A stretch of 64,000 nucleotides of DNA. It comes from Ostrinia nubilalis (taxonomy: Eukaryota; Arthropoda; Insecta; Lepidoptera; Crambidae). The notes under the pieces are model-generated. The model was not told the DNA's origin and did no database searches. It saw nothing but the letters and a program-made list of their open reading frames with translations. Position 1 is the stretch's first letter; each line of letters begins with the position of its first letter. The position numbers and the translations under genes were made by a program. The stretch lies in contig NC_087091.1 in the NCBI RefSeq assembly GCF_963855985.1, positions 17,056,154-17,120,153 on the forward strand. Reading direction: 5' to 3'. This document shows positions 32,955 to 43,168 of the stretch, piece after piece.

Positions 32955-33100
32955 GGTCAGTTTTTTTAGACAGGATGCAAACGAGCAAACGGATCGCCTG
33001 ATGGTAAGTGATAACCGTCGCCCATAGACACCCGAAGTCCCTATAACATGCAGTATTCAATAATTCAGCCCTAATAAGGTAATTGTGTAGGTACCTACTA
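32955..33100. repeat. Dispersed repeat with ACGAGCAAACGG motif
   Basis: GATGCAAACGAGCAAACGGA, CGCCTGATGGTAAGTGATAA and CCCATAGACACCCGAAG resemble a dispersed lepidopteran transposon 3' segment (from memory). A shorter relative (AGGAGGAAAACGAGCAGATAG) lies at about 31503-31524. Confidence 0.4.
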
Positions 33101-33138
33101 ATAATCCGGGAAGACTATAATCCGGGCTTTTTTAAGGT

Positions 33139-33285
33139 GAGAGTGAATAGGTACCTAGGTAGGTAGGGCCCTGTAAGTAGGTACTTACAGGGCAGATATG
33201 TACCATCCTAGACTGCATCCCACTTAATACCAGGTGCGATTGTGGTCAAATACCTGCCTTGTTAAGCATAAAAAAATTGTCCAGC
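33139..33285. repeat. Dispersed repeat, one of an inverted pair
   Basis: AGAGTGAATAGG, TGTACCATCCTAGACTGCAT and AATACCTGCCTTGTTA recur inverted at about 33915-34012, and the AATACCTGCCTTGTTATGCA end recurs at 58822-58887. Confidence 0.5.
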
Positions 33286-33914
33286 AAAAAATAATAATAT
33301 CACAGATCGGGGAATACCGCTTCATTCCGATTGCAATATTTCAGACTCCTGTGGCGGTTTAAAAATTCTTACACCAGGATTCAAACTAAAATGACATTGT
33401 TGAACTCACAACAACATTCTGTATTTCTATTTATTATTCGGTGTTTATGATATGGTCTAGCGAGAAAAGGAATGCTTAGATTTTAACATGCTCTCCCAGA
33501 AACGTTACAAGTCAAGTCGCATTCTTGTTTTTTGATGTTGATATTTACCTGTCTACAAACGTCATGTTCCTCCGTCGAGTTTGATTCAGCTGCGTCATGA
33601 CTGACTTGTATCTGTCATTCTGACTTTAATGAGATGTTTACATTGCTTGTATTAGTTCATAAAACTCTCGCCGTCATTTGTTGTACTTGTTATTAAAGGT
33701 TTTCTATGACCGATATTACAAAAGATTATTGAAGGGTCTTTTATGACTTGTATAGGTAAATTGTTGAGATATTGTTCAGGTTTATGTCCCTTGCTTCATA
33801 AAACACAAAAAACTTTTCACTGATAACACATTTGCAGCACTCTGAAAGCAAAATAGGTGGCTTTCTTCAGTTTCCCCCAGCAGTTGAATAAGAAACAGTA
33901 GTTTTTTCTAGAAC

Positions 33915-34012
33915 AAAGCAGGTATCTGCAATCGCACCTGATGTTAAGTGAGATGCAGTCTAGGATGGTACATAGCTGCCCTGTAAGTGCCTATTCACTC
34001 TCACTTTGAGAA
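33915..34012. repeat. Dispersed repeat, inverted partner of 33139-33285
   Basis: CAATCGCACCTGATGTTAAG, ATGCAGTCTAGGATGGTACA and CCTATTCACTCTCA are the reverse complement of the upstream copy. With the 33139 copy it could form a hairpin of roughly 100-bp imperfect stem and 630-bp loop. Confidence 0.5.
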
Positions 34013-34363
34013 TTTGAGTTCATTATAACAATCTTGAGAACTTGACAACATAAGATAGCCGTAATGAAAAATAATAGTTAGTTATAAAATAATAAATCAC
34101 TTCATTTAGATAAATCAAGCTCTTTCACAAGTCTTTCATCAAGAAAAGACCTACTTTACTAATTATATCAAAATGTAATCTAAAAGCACTCTAGCCCACC
34201 TTCAACTTTTGTCGGGACTTGATAAAATATGGCTGAAGTTGCGAATTATATTAAAATTTTCTATGCGTCCACTTAAGATCTTAGTGACGTCAATTTGAGA
34301 AGGTTTTGTTACTGAAAATGATATTTTATTACTACTAAAAGAATCTAGTAAAAAATAACATAT

Positions 34364-34782
34364 TGTCATCAATTTGTTATAGTTATTAATTATTATCACT
34401 AATTTATAATACAAACGCCTATTATTTTGGTTATTTCCGCTTCATTTTACAATTAAAAGTATCTCAATTGACTAAGAGCGAACTGACGTTTTAGATGGCG
34501 CCACCACTCTTTTGGTGGGGGTGACAGTTGTCATTTTACCGAAAAGTAGGCAGTTGCTCAGTTCTCTGTTGGTCGTTGAAGTGGTCGGTTGTGCCTAGCA
34601 GTGCTCTTGATGCGGTCAGAGTGATATAGTAGAAAGTGTTATACTTACCGTGTGTGTATTGTTCTGTAAGTGTGTGATACACAATATACTCTGGAAACAA
34701 GTAAGTTATCGTGTTTTTATTTATTTTGAAAATACCTCTATTATTTAAGACTTAAAGCGTAAAAATAGTGGGAGCCATCACA
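34364..34782 (+). repeat. Ty3/gypsy 5' LTR
   Basis: 419 bp, TG...CA termini, identical by eye to 40557-40975. It has no TATA box before the proposed start site at 34560, and a splice donor at 34700/34701. A second donor-like GTAAGTG at 34666 would not create a start codon. Confidence 0.93.
34558..34592 (+). promoter_or_regulatory. TATA-less Inr plus DPE core promoter in LTR
   Basis: TCAGTT (34558-34563) matches the arthropod initiator. Counting its A (34560) as +1, GGTTGT occupies +28 to +33 (34587-34592), exactly the place and pattern (RGWYV) of a downstream promoter element. This would start the RNA at 34560 and make a 141-nt first exon. Confidence 0.55.
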
Positions 34783-35209
34783 TCTCAGAAGTGGGATAAA
34801 AGTTCGCACACCTACTAAAGTAAAATGGTAAAGCATGTATTTTTTTTTTCTTTTTCTTTTGAACATATAATTAGGTATAAACACAAAATAAATATTTTAG
34901 TAAGAGGTGGCTCCTATTTTTGTGTCTTGTTGTTGTTTATCCAGAGAATTGGGAAAATAGCGCTTGGTCAAGGCGACTCCTTGATAGCATCCGTTTTCCC
35001 GGTGGTGGATAAGCAATATCGACCAAAATTAATACCAGAATTTAAGTTCATTCCCCCATATTATGAGTACTGAACTGAGTAGATTATGCTTGGCCTTCTC
35101 TTATTGTAATTTTATACTTTGAATAAACTAATGAAATAGTTACGCTGCTCACTACTTTTGTATACATGAGTAAACAGTTTACTATGCGGTTGAAACTTTG
35201 TACTTTCAG
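34701..35209 (+). other. Predicted leader intron (509 nt)
   Basis: Donor AA/GTAAGTT at 34700/34701 and acceptor TTTGTACTTTCAG/TGG at 35209/35210, both near consensus, with a pyrimidine-leaning tract before the acceptor. Removing it joins A34700 to TG35210-35211 and creates an ATG with A at -3 and G at +4, in frame with the polyprotein. The intron contains the LTR's last 82 bp and the primer-binding site, so only unspliced RNA could template reverse transcription. A small ORF of 82 codons (34825-35073, good start context) lies within it and would be present only in unspliced RNA. Confidence 0.65.
34783..34797 (+). promoter_or_regulatory. Ty3/gypsy primer-binding-site-like sequence
   Basis: TCTCAGAAGTGGGAT directly follows the LTR. 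TCAGAAGTGGGAT fits the complement of an insect tRNA-Leu 3' region (recalled as ending ATCCCACTTCTGACA before CCA). The TGG that should pair with CCA is absent (ACA instead), which is odd for a standard primer site. Confidence 0.5.
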
Positions 35210-38200
35210 TGGACTCATCCAAGCAAGAGGGCGCTGAGGCCTACTCTCCGTCTCACCCTACGGAGAAGGAACGATACAGCCGGCCGCGCAGCCGGCCCAG
35301 TCGTCGGTCGCGCAGTCGCAGACGGTCTAGTCACCGGTCGCGCAGTCGACCCAGTCATCGGTCCCGCAGTCGGCCGAGTCACCGGTCGCGCAGCCGGCCC
35401 AGTCGTCGGTCGCGCAGTCGCAGACGGTCAAGTCACCGGTCACGTAGTCGACCCAGTCATCGGTCCCGCAGTCGGCCGAGTCACCGGTCGCGCAGTCGGC
35501 CAAGTCACCGGTCGCGAAGCCGGCCCAGTAACCGGTCGCGCAGTCGGCCCAGTAACCGGTCACGCAGCCGGTCCAGTCAGCGGTCGCGCAGTCGCGGTCG
35601 GCCCAGTCACCGGTCTCGCAGCCCGTCCAGTCGCCGGCCGCGCAATCGGCACGCCCGCCGGTCTCGCAGTCAAGAAAGCCGCAGCCGGGTGAGCCGCCAG
35701 TCATGCAGCCATCAGGAGCGGGAGGATAAAGATGAGTCTATTACATCCAATACCTTTATTAAACTCTTAAGTGCTTTGAAATCTATAAACCGCTCTGAGT
35801 CAATAGATAAGCTAGGTAATATGCAAAATACCATTCCCGAGTTTGACCCTGCGAGAAAAGAACAGACGATTTCAATGTGGCTTCATAAAGTGAACGAATG
35901 TGCTTCGATTTATGATTGGAACGAAAAGCAGATAATTCATTTCGCTTTGCCTAAATTACGTGGAGTGGCCCAACGCTGGTATGAGGGTCTCGCGACTGTT
36001 CTTTTCTCGTGGGAAGAGTGGCAGTCAAAGTTGTTAACAGCATTCCCGTCTGATGAGAACTATGGGCAAATGTTAAGCGATATGTTGGCGAAAAGAGCTC
36101 GATTCGGGGATTCACTAGAATCGTATTATTACGATAAGGTGGCATTGATCAATAGATGTGGTATTGAGGGAAGAAGGGCGGTAGAGTGTATACTGCACGG
36201 AATAGACGATCGATCAGTACGATTAGGCGCGGAAGCAGTTCAGTATGATAACCCTGATAAGTTACTTGCTTATTTGAGGAATGCTAGGAATGTCCGACCA
36301 CAAACTGAGCGCAAACAAATGAAAACTCCTAACTTAAATACAAATATACGTGATTCACAATCTACGCCAAGTATTAAGGTTGCGCGCTGTTTTAATTGTA
36401 AGCAGGAGGGTCACAATGTCTCGCGTTGTCCCCAACCAATAAAAAAATGTAGTAAATGTAACAGACTTGGACACGATACCGATCAATGTTTTTCAAAGCA
36501 ACCCTTACCGTCAGAGAAAACAGTAATGGTAGTTTCAGGCACCAGTAGCCCAGGTGATAAATATCATAAAAATATCAAAATCAACCAGATCCCTTTTGAG
36601 GCTTTTATAGATTTTGGCAGTGAATGCTGCATGATTAGATCCACAGATTTTCAAAAACTTTATTCCGATTTAGAGACTGTTGGTCTTCCAATGCTTAGAG
36701 GGTTTGGGAACTCAGTTGTACAAGTGCTAGGAAAATGCCGTGTTAGGATATGTGTTGACGAGGTTGAAGCTGACGTTGACTTATTCATCGTGCCAGATGA
36801 TGCCATGAAGGTACCCGTTATGATTGGACAGACTTTCACAGAACAACCCCATGTTATAGTACATAAGGATGCCAATAGTTTGATGATGATAGGTTCTGAT
36901 TGCAACATTACACCCAATTTCAAGGTTAAAATTTGCATTAAAGAGGACATGACTCTATCTGGAACTTCATTGGTAGACATTTATACTGATCCAGTCATAA
37001 TGGGTGATGTTTTTATTGAAGGAGGCTTTCGCCTTATATCAGATGCTAGCTTCATTGTGCCGTCAGGCCTGTTCAGAATAAGTGATGGTGGAATTGGAAA
37101 GCTATTGGTTTATACTTTGGGAAATAGTAAAGTCATTCTGAAAAAGGGTCATGTTTTAGCTCGAGGGTGTGAGGCTCGAGAAGATACTGCAGCCTCAACG
37201 GCACAAGTTATGCGTATTAGCGCCGAACAAAGTAATTGTTCCCCATTAACTGACACTGATGTTAGAGTAGGCGATAATGTGCTTCCTGCACAAAAAGAGC
37301 AATTACTGAAACTTCTCAATGAATATAGACACTGTTTTGCATCAAAATTGTCCGAATTGGGTACTACTTCAGCTGGGAAGATGTCAATAAATCTCAATGA
37401 TAATGAACCGGTAGTTTACAGACCCTATCGGCTTTCCATTAAAGAGAAAGAAATAGTTAGAGACATGGTTACAGATCTACAGGAGAATGGGATAATTAAA
37501 CCTTCTACCTCGTGTTACGCCAGTCCGGTGGTTCTTGTACGTAAAAAGACTGGAGACTATCGTCTCTGCATTGATTATCGTTCTCTTAATAAGAAAACGA
37601 TCAAGGAGAATTATCCCATGCCCCTGATAGATGATCAATTAGATGTCTTAGCTGGTCATCAATTCTATACGACATTAGATCTAGCATCTGGATATTATCA
37701 GATTCCCATTCGCGAAGAAGACCAATTCAAAACAGCGTTTGTAACACCAGACGGACATTTTGAATTTACTCGGATGCCCTTTGGCCTCGCGAACGCACCA
37801 GCCACCTTTCAGCGTATTATGAATCAGGTGCTAGGCTCTGCTCGTCATAAAGAAGCTTTGGCTTATCTCGATGATGTCATAATCCCTGCGAAAGACTTTA
37901 CAGAAGGCTTGAATCGCTTAGAAAATATCCTCAAATTATTCTCTAGTGCTGGTTTGACGCTCAATATTTCTAAATGTCTATTTTTCGGACATACGGTTGA
38001 TTATTTAGGCTTTGAGGTCTCTAAAGAGGGCATTCGACCCGGATCTAGAAAAATAGAGGCAGTGGAGAAGTTTCCCGTGCCCCAGAATCAGCATAACGTG
38101 AGGCAATTTCTCGGCCTAGCCAGCTTCTTTCGGCGTTTTGTGCCAGGATTTTCCATAATAGCGAAGCCCCTTACACATCTCTTGAAAAAGGATGTTTCTT

Positions 38201-40002
38201 GGTTTTGGGGTCCACAACAAGAAAAAGCGTTCAAAGAATTGCAAGCAAAATTAATTGAAAAACCGACTTTGGCTTTGTATGATCCCCAAGCAGAGACAGA
38301 ATTACACACAGATGCGTGTAAGGTTGGCGTAGCTGGTATTCTGCTACAACGCAGTAACTGTGGTATACTCAGACCTGTGGCCTATTTCAGCCGTCAGACA
38401 TCTCCAGAGGAGCAAAATTATTCCTCTTATGATTTAGAAACTCTTGCAGTCGTGACATCCCTACAAAAGTTTAGAGTTTACCTTATTGGAGTAAAATTCA
38501 AAATTGTAACAGATTGCAATTCATTACGTGCGACATTTCAAAAAAGAGACATGTTACCCCGCGTTGCCCGATGGTGGGAACATATGCAAGAGTATCACTT
38601 TGATATTGAATATAGAGCAGGATCTTCTATGGCACACGTTGATGCGCTTAGCCGCAACCCAATTGCCGGAAATGACATAATGGATGTTAGGAATGTAGGT
38701 GAGGAAAGCTGGCTTGTAACAGTTCAGAACGCTGACTCCGAAATTCAACGGATAATAAAAATATTAAAAGATTCCAATCTTAATGACGTTATTGACATCA
38801 AAAATAACTACAAATTAAAGGGAGATAAACTGTTTAGAATTACGCCTAATGGGGATAGATGGGTGGTGCCTAAGGGAGTACGCTGGCAAGTGGTCAAACA
38901 GAACCATGACGACATTGGCCACTTTTCCATTGACAAAACATTGGAAAAAATTAAATCTTCATTCTGGTTTCCCAAAATGAGGAATTTTGTTAAGAAATAT
39001 GTGACCTCATGTCTCGAATGTGCATATGCTAAGGCTTCAGGGGGTAAGAAACAAGGATTTCTACACCCAATAGCAAAAGTGGACGTGCCATTTGACACCG
39101 TACATATTGATCATGTTGGACCCTTTGTGCGTAGCAGTAGAGGCAATATTCATATACTTGTCGTGATTGATGCTTATACAAAGTACTTATACCTTAAAGC
39201 CGTTCGAAATACAAAATCGCATACAAGCATTAAAGTTCTCAGAGAATATTTCGCTATATTTGGCGTACCACGAAGGCTAATTTCTGACCGAGGGACATCA
39301 TTTACCAGCGGATCCTTCAAAAAATTTATGAATGAAAGGGGTATTAAGCATATTTTAAACGCAGTAGCTACACCTAGGGCGAATGGTCAGGTCGAGCGCT
39401 ACAATAAAATTATTGTAGACGCCCTAACGGCCAAGTGTATAGGTACACCCGACAGTAAATGGGATGATCATCTACCTGACATCCAGTGGGGCATCAATAA
39501 TACTTTCAATAAGGGGATTAACCGAACTCCCTCTGAGGCACTATTCGGTGTAAGACCAGCAGGCCCTAGCGACAGTAGAATATTGTCTGAGCTCACTGAT
39601 ACTAATCAAACGCATGATACGTCAGGTCCAGTTAGTCCGGACAGAACTAGTATTCGCCAGGAAATCAACACTCACATCGAGTCCTGTCAAAAGAAACAAA
39701 AGGAAACTTTTGATAAACGTCGCTGTGAACCTCAAAAATACGAAGTCGGTGATTTGATTAGGATCGAAAGACAAGTGCCTGCTACTGGCCAAAGCAAAAA
39801 ACTTGTACCTAAATTCCAAGGCCCTTACAGGATTATAGCTGTACTAGATCATGACCGCTTTCAGGTAGAGGATACTCCTCTTACCCGAAAAGGCAATAGG
39901 AAATTTTCTACAGTAGTAGCCATCGACAAAATTAAGCCCTGGCTTAGTTTCAATAGACCTCATGAGCAAGAATTAGATAATTCTAGTGACTCCTCAGAAT
40001 AG
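35210..40002 (+). CDS. gag-pol: Ty3/gypsy Gag-Pol polyprotein with RS-repeat N-terminus (about 1597 aa)
   Basis: Numbering takes the junction ATG as residue 1. Residues about 25-161 form an arginine-serine repeat region (14 R-S-R-S tetrapeptides), unusual for Gag. Then: capsid-type gag (about 215-340, W-L-H-K-V, R-W-Y-E-G), two CCHC knuckles (394-427), protease with I-D-F-G-S (D468), reverse transcriptase with Y-L-D-D (886-889), RNase H (T-D-A-C, D1035), integrase HHCC finger (about 1233-1271) and D1301, D1360, E1396 (35 residues between the last two), and a GPY-like end near 1538. No chromodomain. No genomic ATG lies in this frame before codon 205 (35821), and TGA at 35191-35193 closes the frame upstream. 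An unspliced start would therefore lose the RS region or need GTG. The enzyme set supports particle assembly, reverse transcription and integration. Confidence 0.93.
35281..35690 (+). repeat. GC-rich 24-bp repeat coding for RS octapeptides
   Basis: Variants of a 24-bp unit (around CGGCCCAGTCACCGGTCGCG) encode R-P-S-H-R-S-R-S. It is far GC-richer than its AT-rich surroundings and nearly stop-free in several frames, which explains long accidental frames on both strands. Unit number is likely to vary between copies. Confidence 0.85.
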
Positions 40003-40221
40003 AGCCATTAAAAAAAAAAAGAAAAAAAAATGGTTATAATTTAAGGAAAATATGATTTAAGACTACTTAAAGAATGAGATTTATAATTTTGCATGAAAAT
40101 GAATCGTTAATTTTAATGATTATGTAAATAATGATGTTTTTATTTCATGTTGTAATGAAATATATGAGTGAATATGATATACTATGATAAATAAGAATTT
40201 AAGTTGATTTTGTACACAAAC

Positions 40222-40432
40222 GGACAACCCTGGTCCTGCAATAAAATATGGACAACCCTGGTCCTGTAATGAAATATGGACAACCCTGGTCCTGTAATGA
40301 AATAAGGACAACCCTGGTCCTGTAATGATTTAAGGACAACCCTGGTCCTGTAATGATTTAAGGACAACCCTGGTCCTGTACTGAAATAAGGACATCCCTG
40401 GTCCTCTAATTAAATAAGGACATCCCTGGTCC
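40222..40432 (+). repeat. 28-bp minisatellite in element 3' untranslated region
   Basis: About 7.5 head-to-tail copies of a 28-bp unit starting GGACAACCCTGGTCCTGTAA, exactly 28-bp phased, with substitutions mainly in the last 8 bases and in the 3'-most copies (ACATCCC). It lies between the polyprotein stop and the 3' LTR. Confidence 0.92.
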
Positions 40433-40556
40433 ATTAGATAATGTAATTAGACAGCCTATGTGGCGAGCTATTTGTGAATGTATCCTTATCTAGTAATTTA
40501 GTTTAGTTTTCTTTTTTGTAAACGTACGAGGTCATACGACATTAAGGATGGCCGAC

Positions 40557-40975
40557 TGTCATCAATTTGTTATAGTTATTAATTATTATCACTAATTTAT
40601 AATACAAACGCCTATTATTTTGGTTATTTCCGCTTCATTTTACAATTAAAAGTATCTCAATTGACTAAGAGCGAACTGACGTTTTAGATGGCGCCACCAC
40701 TCTTTTGGTGGGGGTGACAGTTGTCATTTTACCGAAAAGTAGGCAGTTGCTCAGTTCTCTGTTGGTCGTTGAAGTGGTCGGTTGTGCCTAGCAGTGCTCT
40801 TGATGCGGTCAGAGTGATATAGTAGAAAGTGTTATACTTACCGTGTGTGTATTGTTCTGTAAGTGTGTGATACACAATATACTCTGGAAACAAGTAAGTT
40901 ATCGTGTTTTTATTTATTTTGAAAATACCTCTATTATTTAAGACTTAAAGCGTAAAAATAGTGGGAGCCATCACA
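40557..40975 (+). repeat. Ty3/gypsy 3' LTR
   Basis: Identical by eye to the 5' LTR, including the initiator, DPE and splice donor (donor at 40893/40894). It could therefore start transcription into flanking DNA and splice outward. Confidence 0.93.
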
Positions 40976-40989
40976 ATATTGTTGCTGTT

Positions 40990-41072
40990 TAGGCGACACA
41001 ACATGGAAAGCATTGGGGGAGGCCTATGTTCAGCAGTGTACGTCCTATGGCTGAAATGATGATGATGATGAG
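40990..41072 (+). mobile_element. RTE-like LINE 3' end fragment, ATG-repeat tail
   Basis: ACATGGAAAGCATTGGGGGA and CCTATGTTCAGCAGTGTACG, then GAAATGATGATGATGATGA tail. Immediately right of the Ty3/gypsy element. Confidence 0.65.
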
Positions 41073-42464
41073 GCGACACAAATGGTACATAATACTTTGT
41101 AAAGAAATAAGGATAATGATATTCTAGCTTTGCTTATTTTTATACTAGGAATAGTGTAAAATGACCAAGGATATTTTTATATTGTTAATAATAGATGACG
41201 TTTTCCTGATGAAATTGAGTTATCGTTAATGTTAATAACATTTACGAAACTCATTTAAATGACGTCACTAATGTTTTAATTAAGGTGTCTCCAAAGTAGG
41301 TCGTCTTTTATGATACTACTCTTTTGGGGTGATGCTGATACATCTGAATTAAATATTATCATGAAAGGCAACGTGGCAACAGGCAATGACATCTATAGCC
41401 CAACGCTATAGCATTTTTAGGTGTGTATGAGTAATGCAGTTGAAATACGAGTAGTTACTTAGTACTGGAACAAAAATATAATCTGTCTGTAGACTGTATA
41501 AAAGTCTAAATACTTACATAGGTTGTTGCAAGACAGTCATGAATATGGTAAAGGCCGGATTCCTCTCGTTACACAATTAATTACCCATCATCATAGCTTA
41601 AAGATGTAATTAAACCAATCATTAATAAAAATTCAATTACCTAGGTAAAGTAAAATACTATCTTCATTTTGTCCATAAAATTAGACCCGCTAAAATTAGC
41701 GAGCAAAAATAATTTATTAACAGAGTAACTTGACCAAGTTTTAAATTAAAGCTTAATTGATTCCAAAATTACCAACGTCAAAACCTGACCTGATTCCCGT
41801 CGACCTACATCAAAAAGCAAAATCTTTTACAGAAAAAATCTTTGTCAATTCTTTGGATTAGCCGAACCGACTCTCTAATTACTTTAATTACCTATATCAA
41901 GTCCACTTTCCTCTCGATCTTCGTTCTTGCTACTAGTTTCTTTTAAACCTTTTACATCAACAGTTTTATTACGTACTGATGTATTCTTATTAGTATTAAA
42001 CAAGCAATGTATAAGCTCACGTCGAAGATTATCGTTAAGCTAGAGATCCTCTGTGGTTTTTGTTCTAGGGTTGCCTCTAATTGAAAGTTGCTCTGCAGAG
42101 TGACAGGGGTGCGTTAATAAGTCCAGTATCTGCTTTGTTAGTTGTCAGATTAAGGTCTCCCCTGGCGCCTTAACTATGTAACAAGTAACGTTGTCTAAAA
42201 GTCGGATTTCTGAGGCCATTGTTCTGAGGGAATAATGAGCGGAATTTGTTGCCTTCTTGCCGCTAAATAAGGATTGGGGAGTTGGGCCAACTATCGTGTT
42301 TGTAATCATTTGTGATACGGTAAGAATAGATTAGGTAGGTATTATCTTTTTTGTGTTGATGAATGGAAAAATCTATTGTTTGTTGCATAAGAAAACGATC
42401 TTTATAGCTCTATTTTTACGTGACCTTGGGATTTCAATAGACTTCTACAAGCAAAAACACTTTC
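41073..42464. other. Anonymous AT-rich sequence
   Basis: No gene or clear repeat recognised. Confidence 0.35.
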
Positions 42465-42837
42465 TAGTGCAAAAACATTTTAAAAAATATTACAGAAAGA
42501 AAGAAACATTTATTACTTATAAAGGCCGTCGGCCGTTTGGTGTAGTGGTTCGGAACGGACTACTATGCCGAGAGGTCTCGGTTTCGATTCCCGGCCGGGC
42601 AGAAATTGAAATGATGAATTTTAATTTCTGTGATGGATCTGGGTGTTACTATGTATAATATGTATGTATTTAGAAAAAAAAGTATTTAAATATTATGTTT
42701 ATATCCGTTTTCTAGTACCCATAGTACACAAGCTTTGCTTAGTTTAGAGCTAAAATGTCAAAAAAAAAAGTAAATAGCTATCATATTTTATAGTGCAAGA
42801 ACATTTTAAAAAATATTACAGAAAGAAAGAATCATTT
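42465..42837. repeat. 47-bp direct repeats flanking a SINE
   Basis: 42465-42511 and 42791-42837 match in 45 of 47 positions (core ACATTTTAAAAAATATTACA and GAAAGAAAGAA). They enclose SINE family 1. This is long for a SINE target duplication. Confidence 0.85.
42532..42765 (+). mobile_element. SINE family 1, second copy
   Basis: Head GCCGTTTGGTGTAGTGGTTC with B-box region GGTTTCGATTCCC, body GGATCTGGGTGTTACTATGT, and a decayed 3' part. It matches 32134-32390 along most of its length but lacks the intact GGCGCTGTGTG end. Confidence 0.7.
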
Positions 42838-43168
42838 TTTCCAAAGGACATCATCACGCATAGATAGAAAAGTACATGGACATAAAATATTACGGTAGCA
42901 CAGATTAGCATAAATGCTGGCTGATGACCAAAAACCACTTCTCTAAGATCTAGTATGTATAATTGTTTACTAGTTTACAAGTCGTAGAGGTGGAACGTAA
43001 GTTAGAGTACCTTGTCAAGGAAGATAGCAAATAAGTATATACAGAAAAGGAAAAGAAAGAGTTTTAGTTCAGACTTCAGAGAGATTGAGCCATGTTATAT
43101 CTTATGGCGATTAAATTTTGTGACCAAAGATTTTTCGACTCTAACGATAGAAGAAACATGTTACGATC

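Larger units (their letters stand above)
34364..40975 (+). mobile_element. Complete Ty3/gypsy LTR retrotransposon with leader intron
   Basis: 6612-bp element: 419-bp LTRs identical by eye, apparent target duplication ATAT (34360-34363 and 40976-40979), a primer-binding-site-like sequence, a leader, one gag-pol frame (35210-40002), a 28-bp minisatellite in the 3' untranslated part, then the 3' LTR. It sits next to an older RTE-like LINE fragment. There is no envelope gene. Sequence features argue that the coding region is reached only by splicing: a consensus donor in the LTR, an acceptor just before the frame, and a start codon formed at the junction. Intact frame and identical LTRs suggest recent activity. 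Confidence 0.93.

Noticed and set aside
35198..35704. Long frames on both strands overlapping the RS-repeat region
   Set aside because: The GC-rich 24-bp repeat lacks stop codons in several frames; only the frame continuous with the gag-pol domains is supported.
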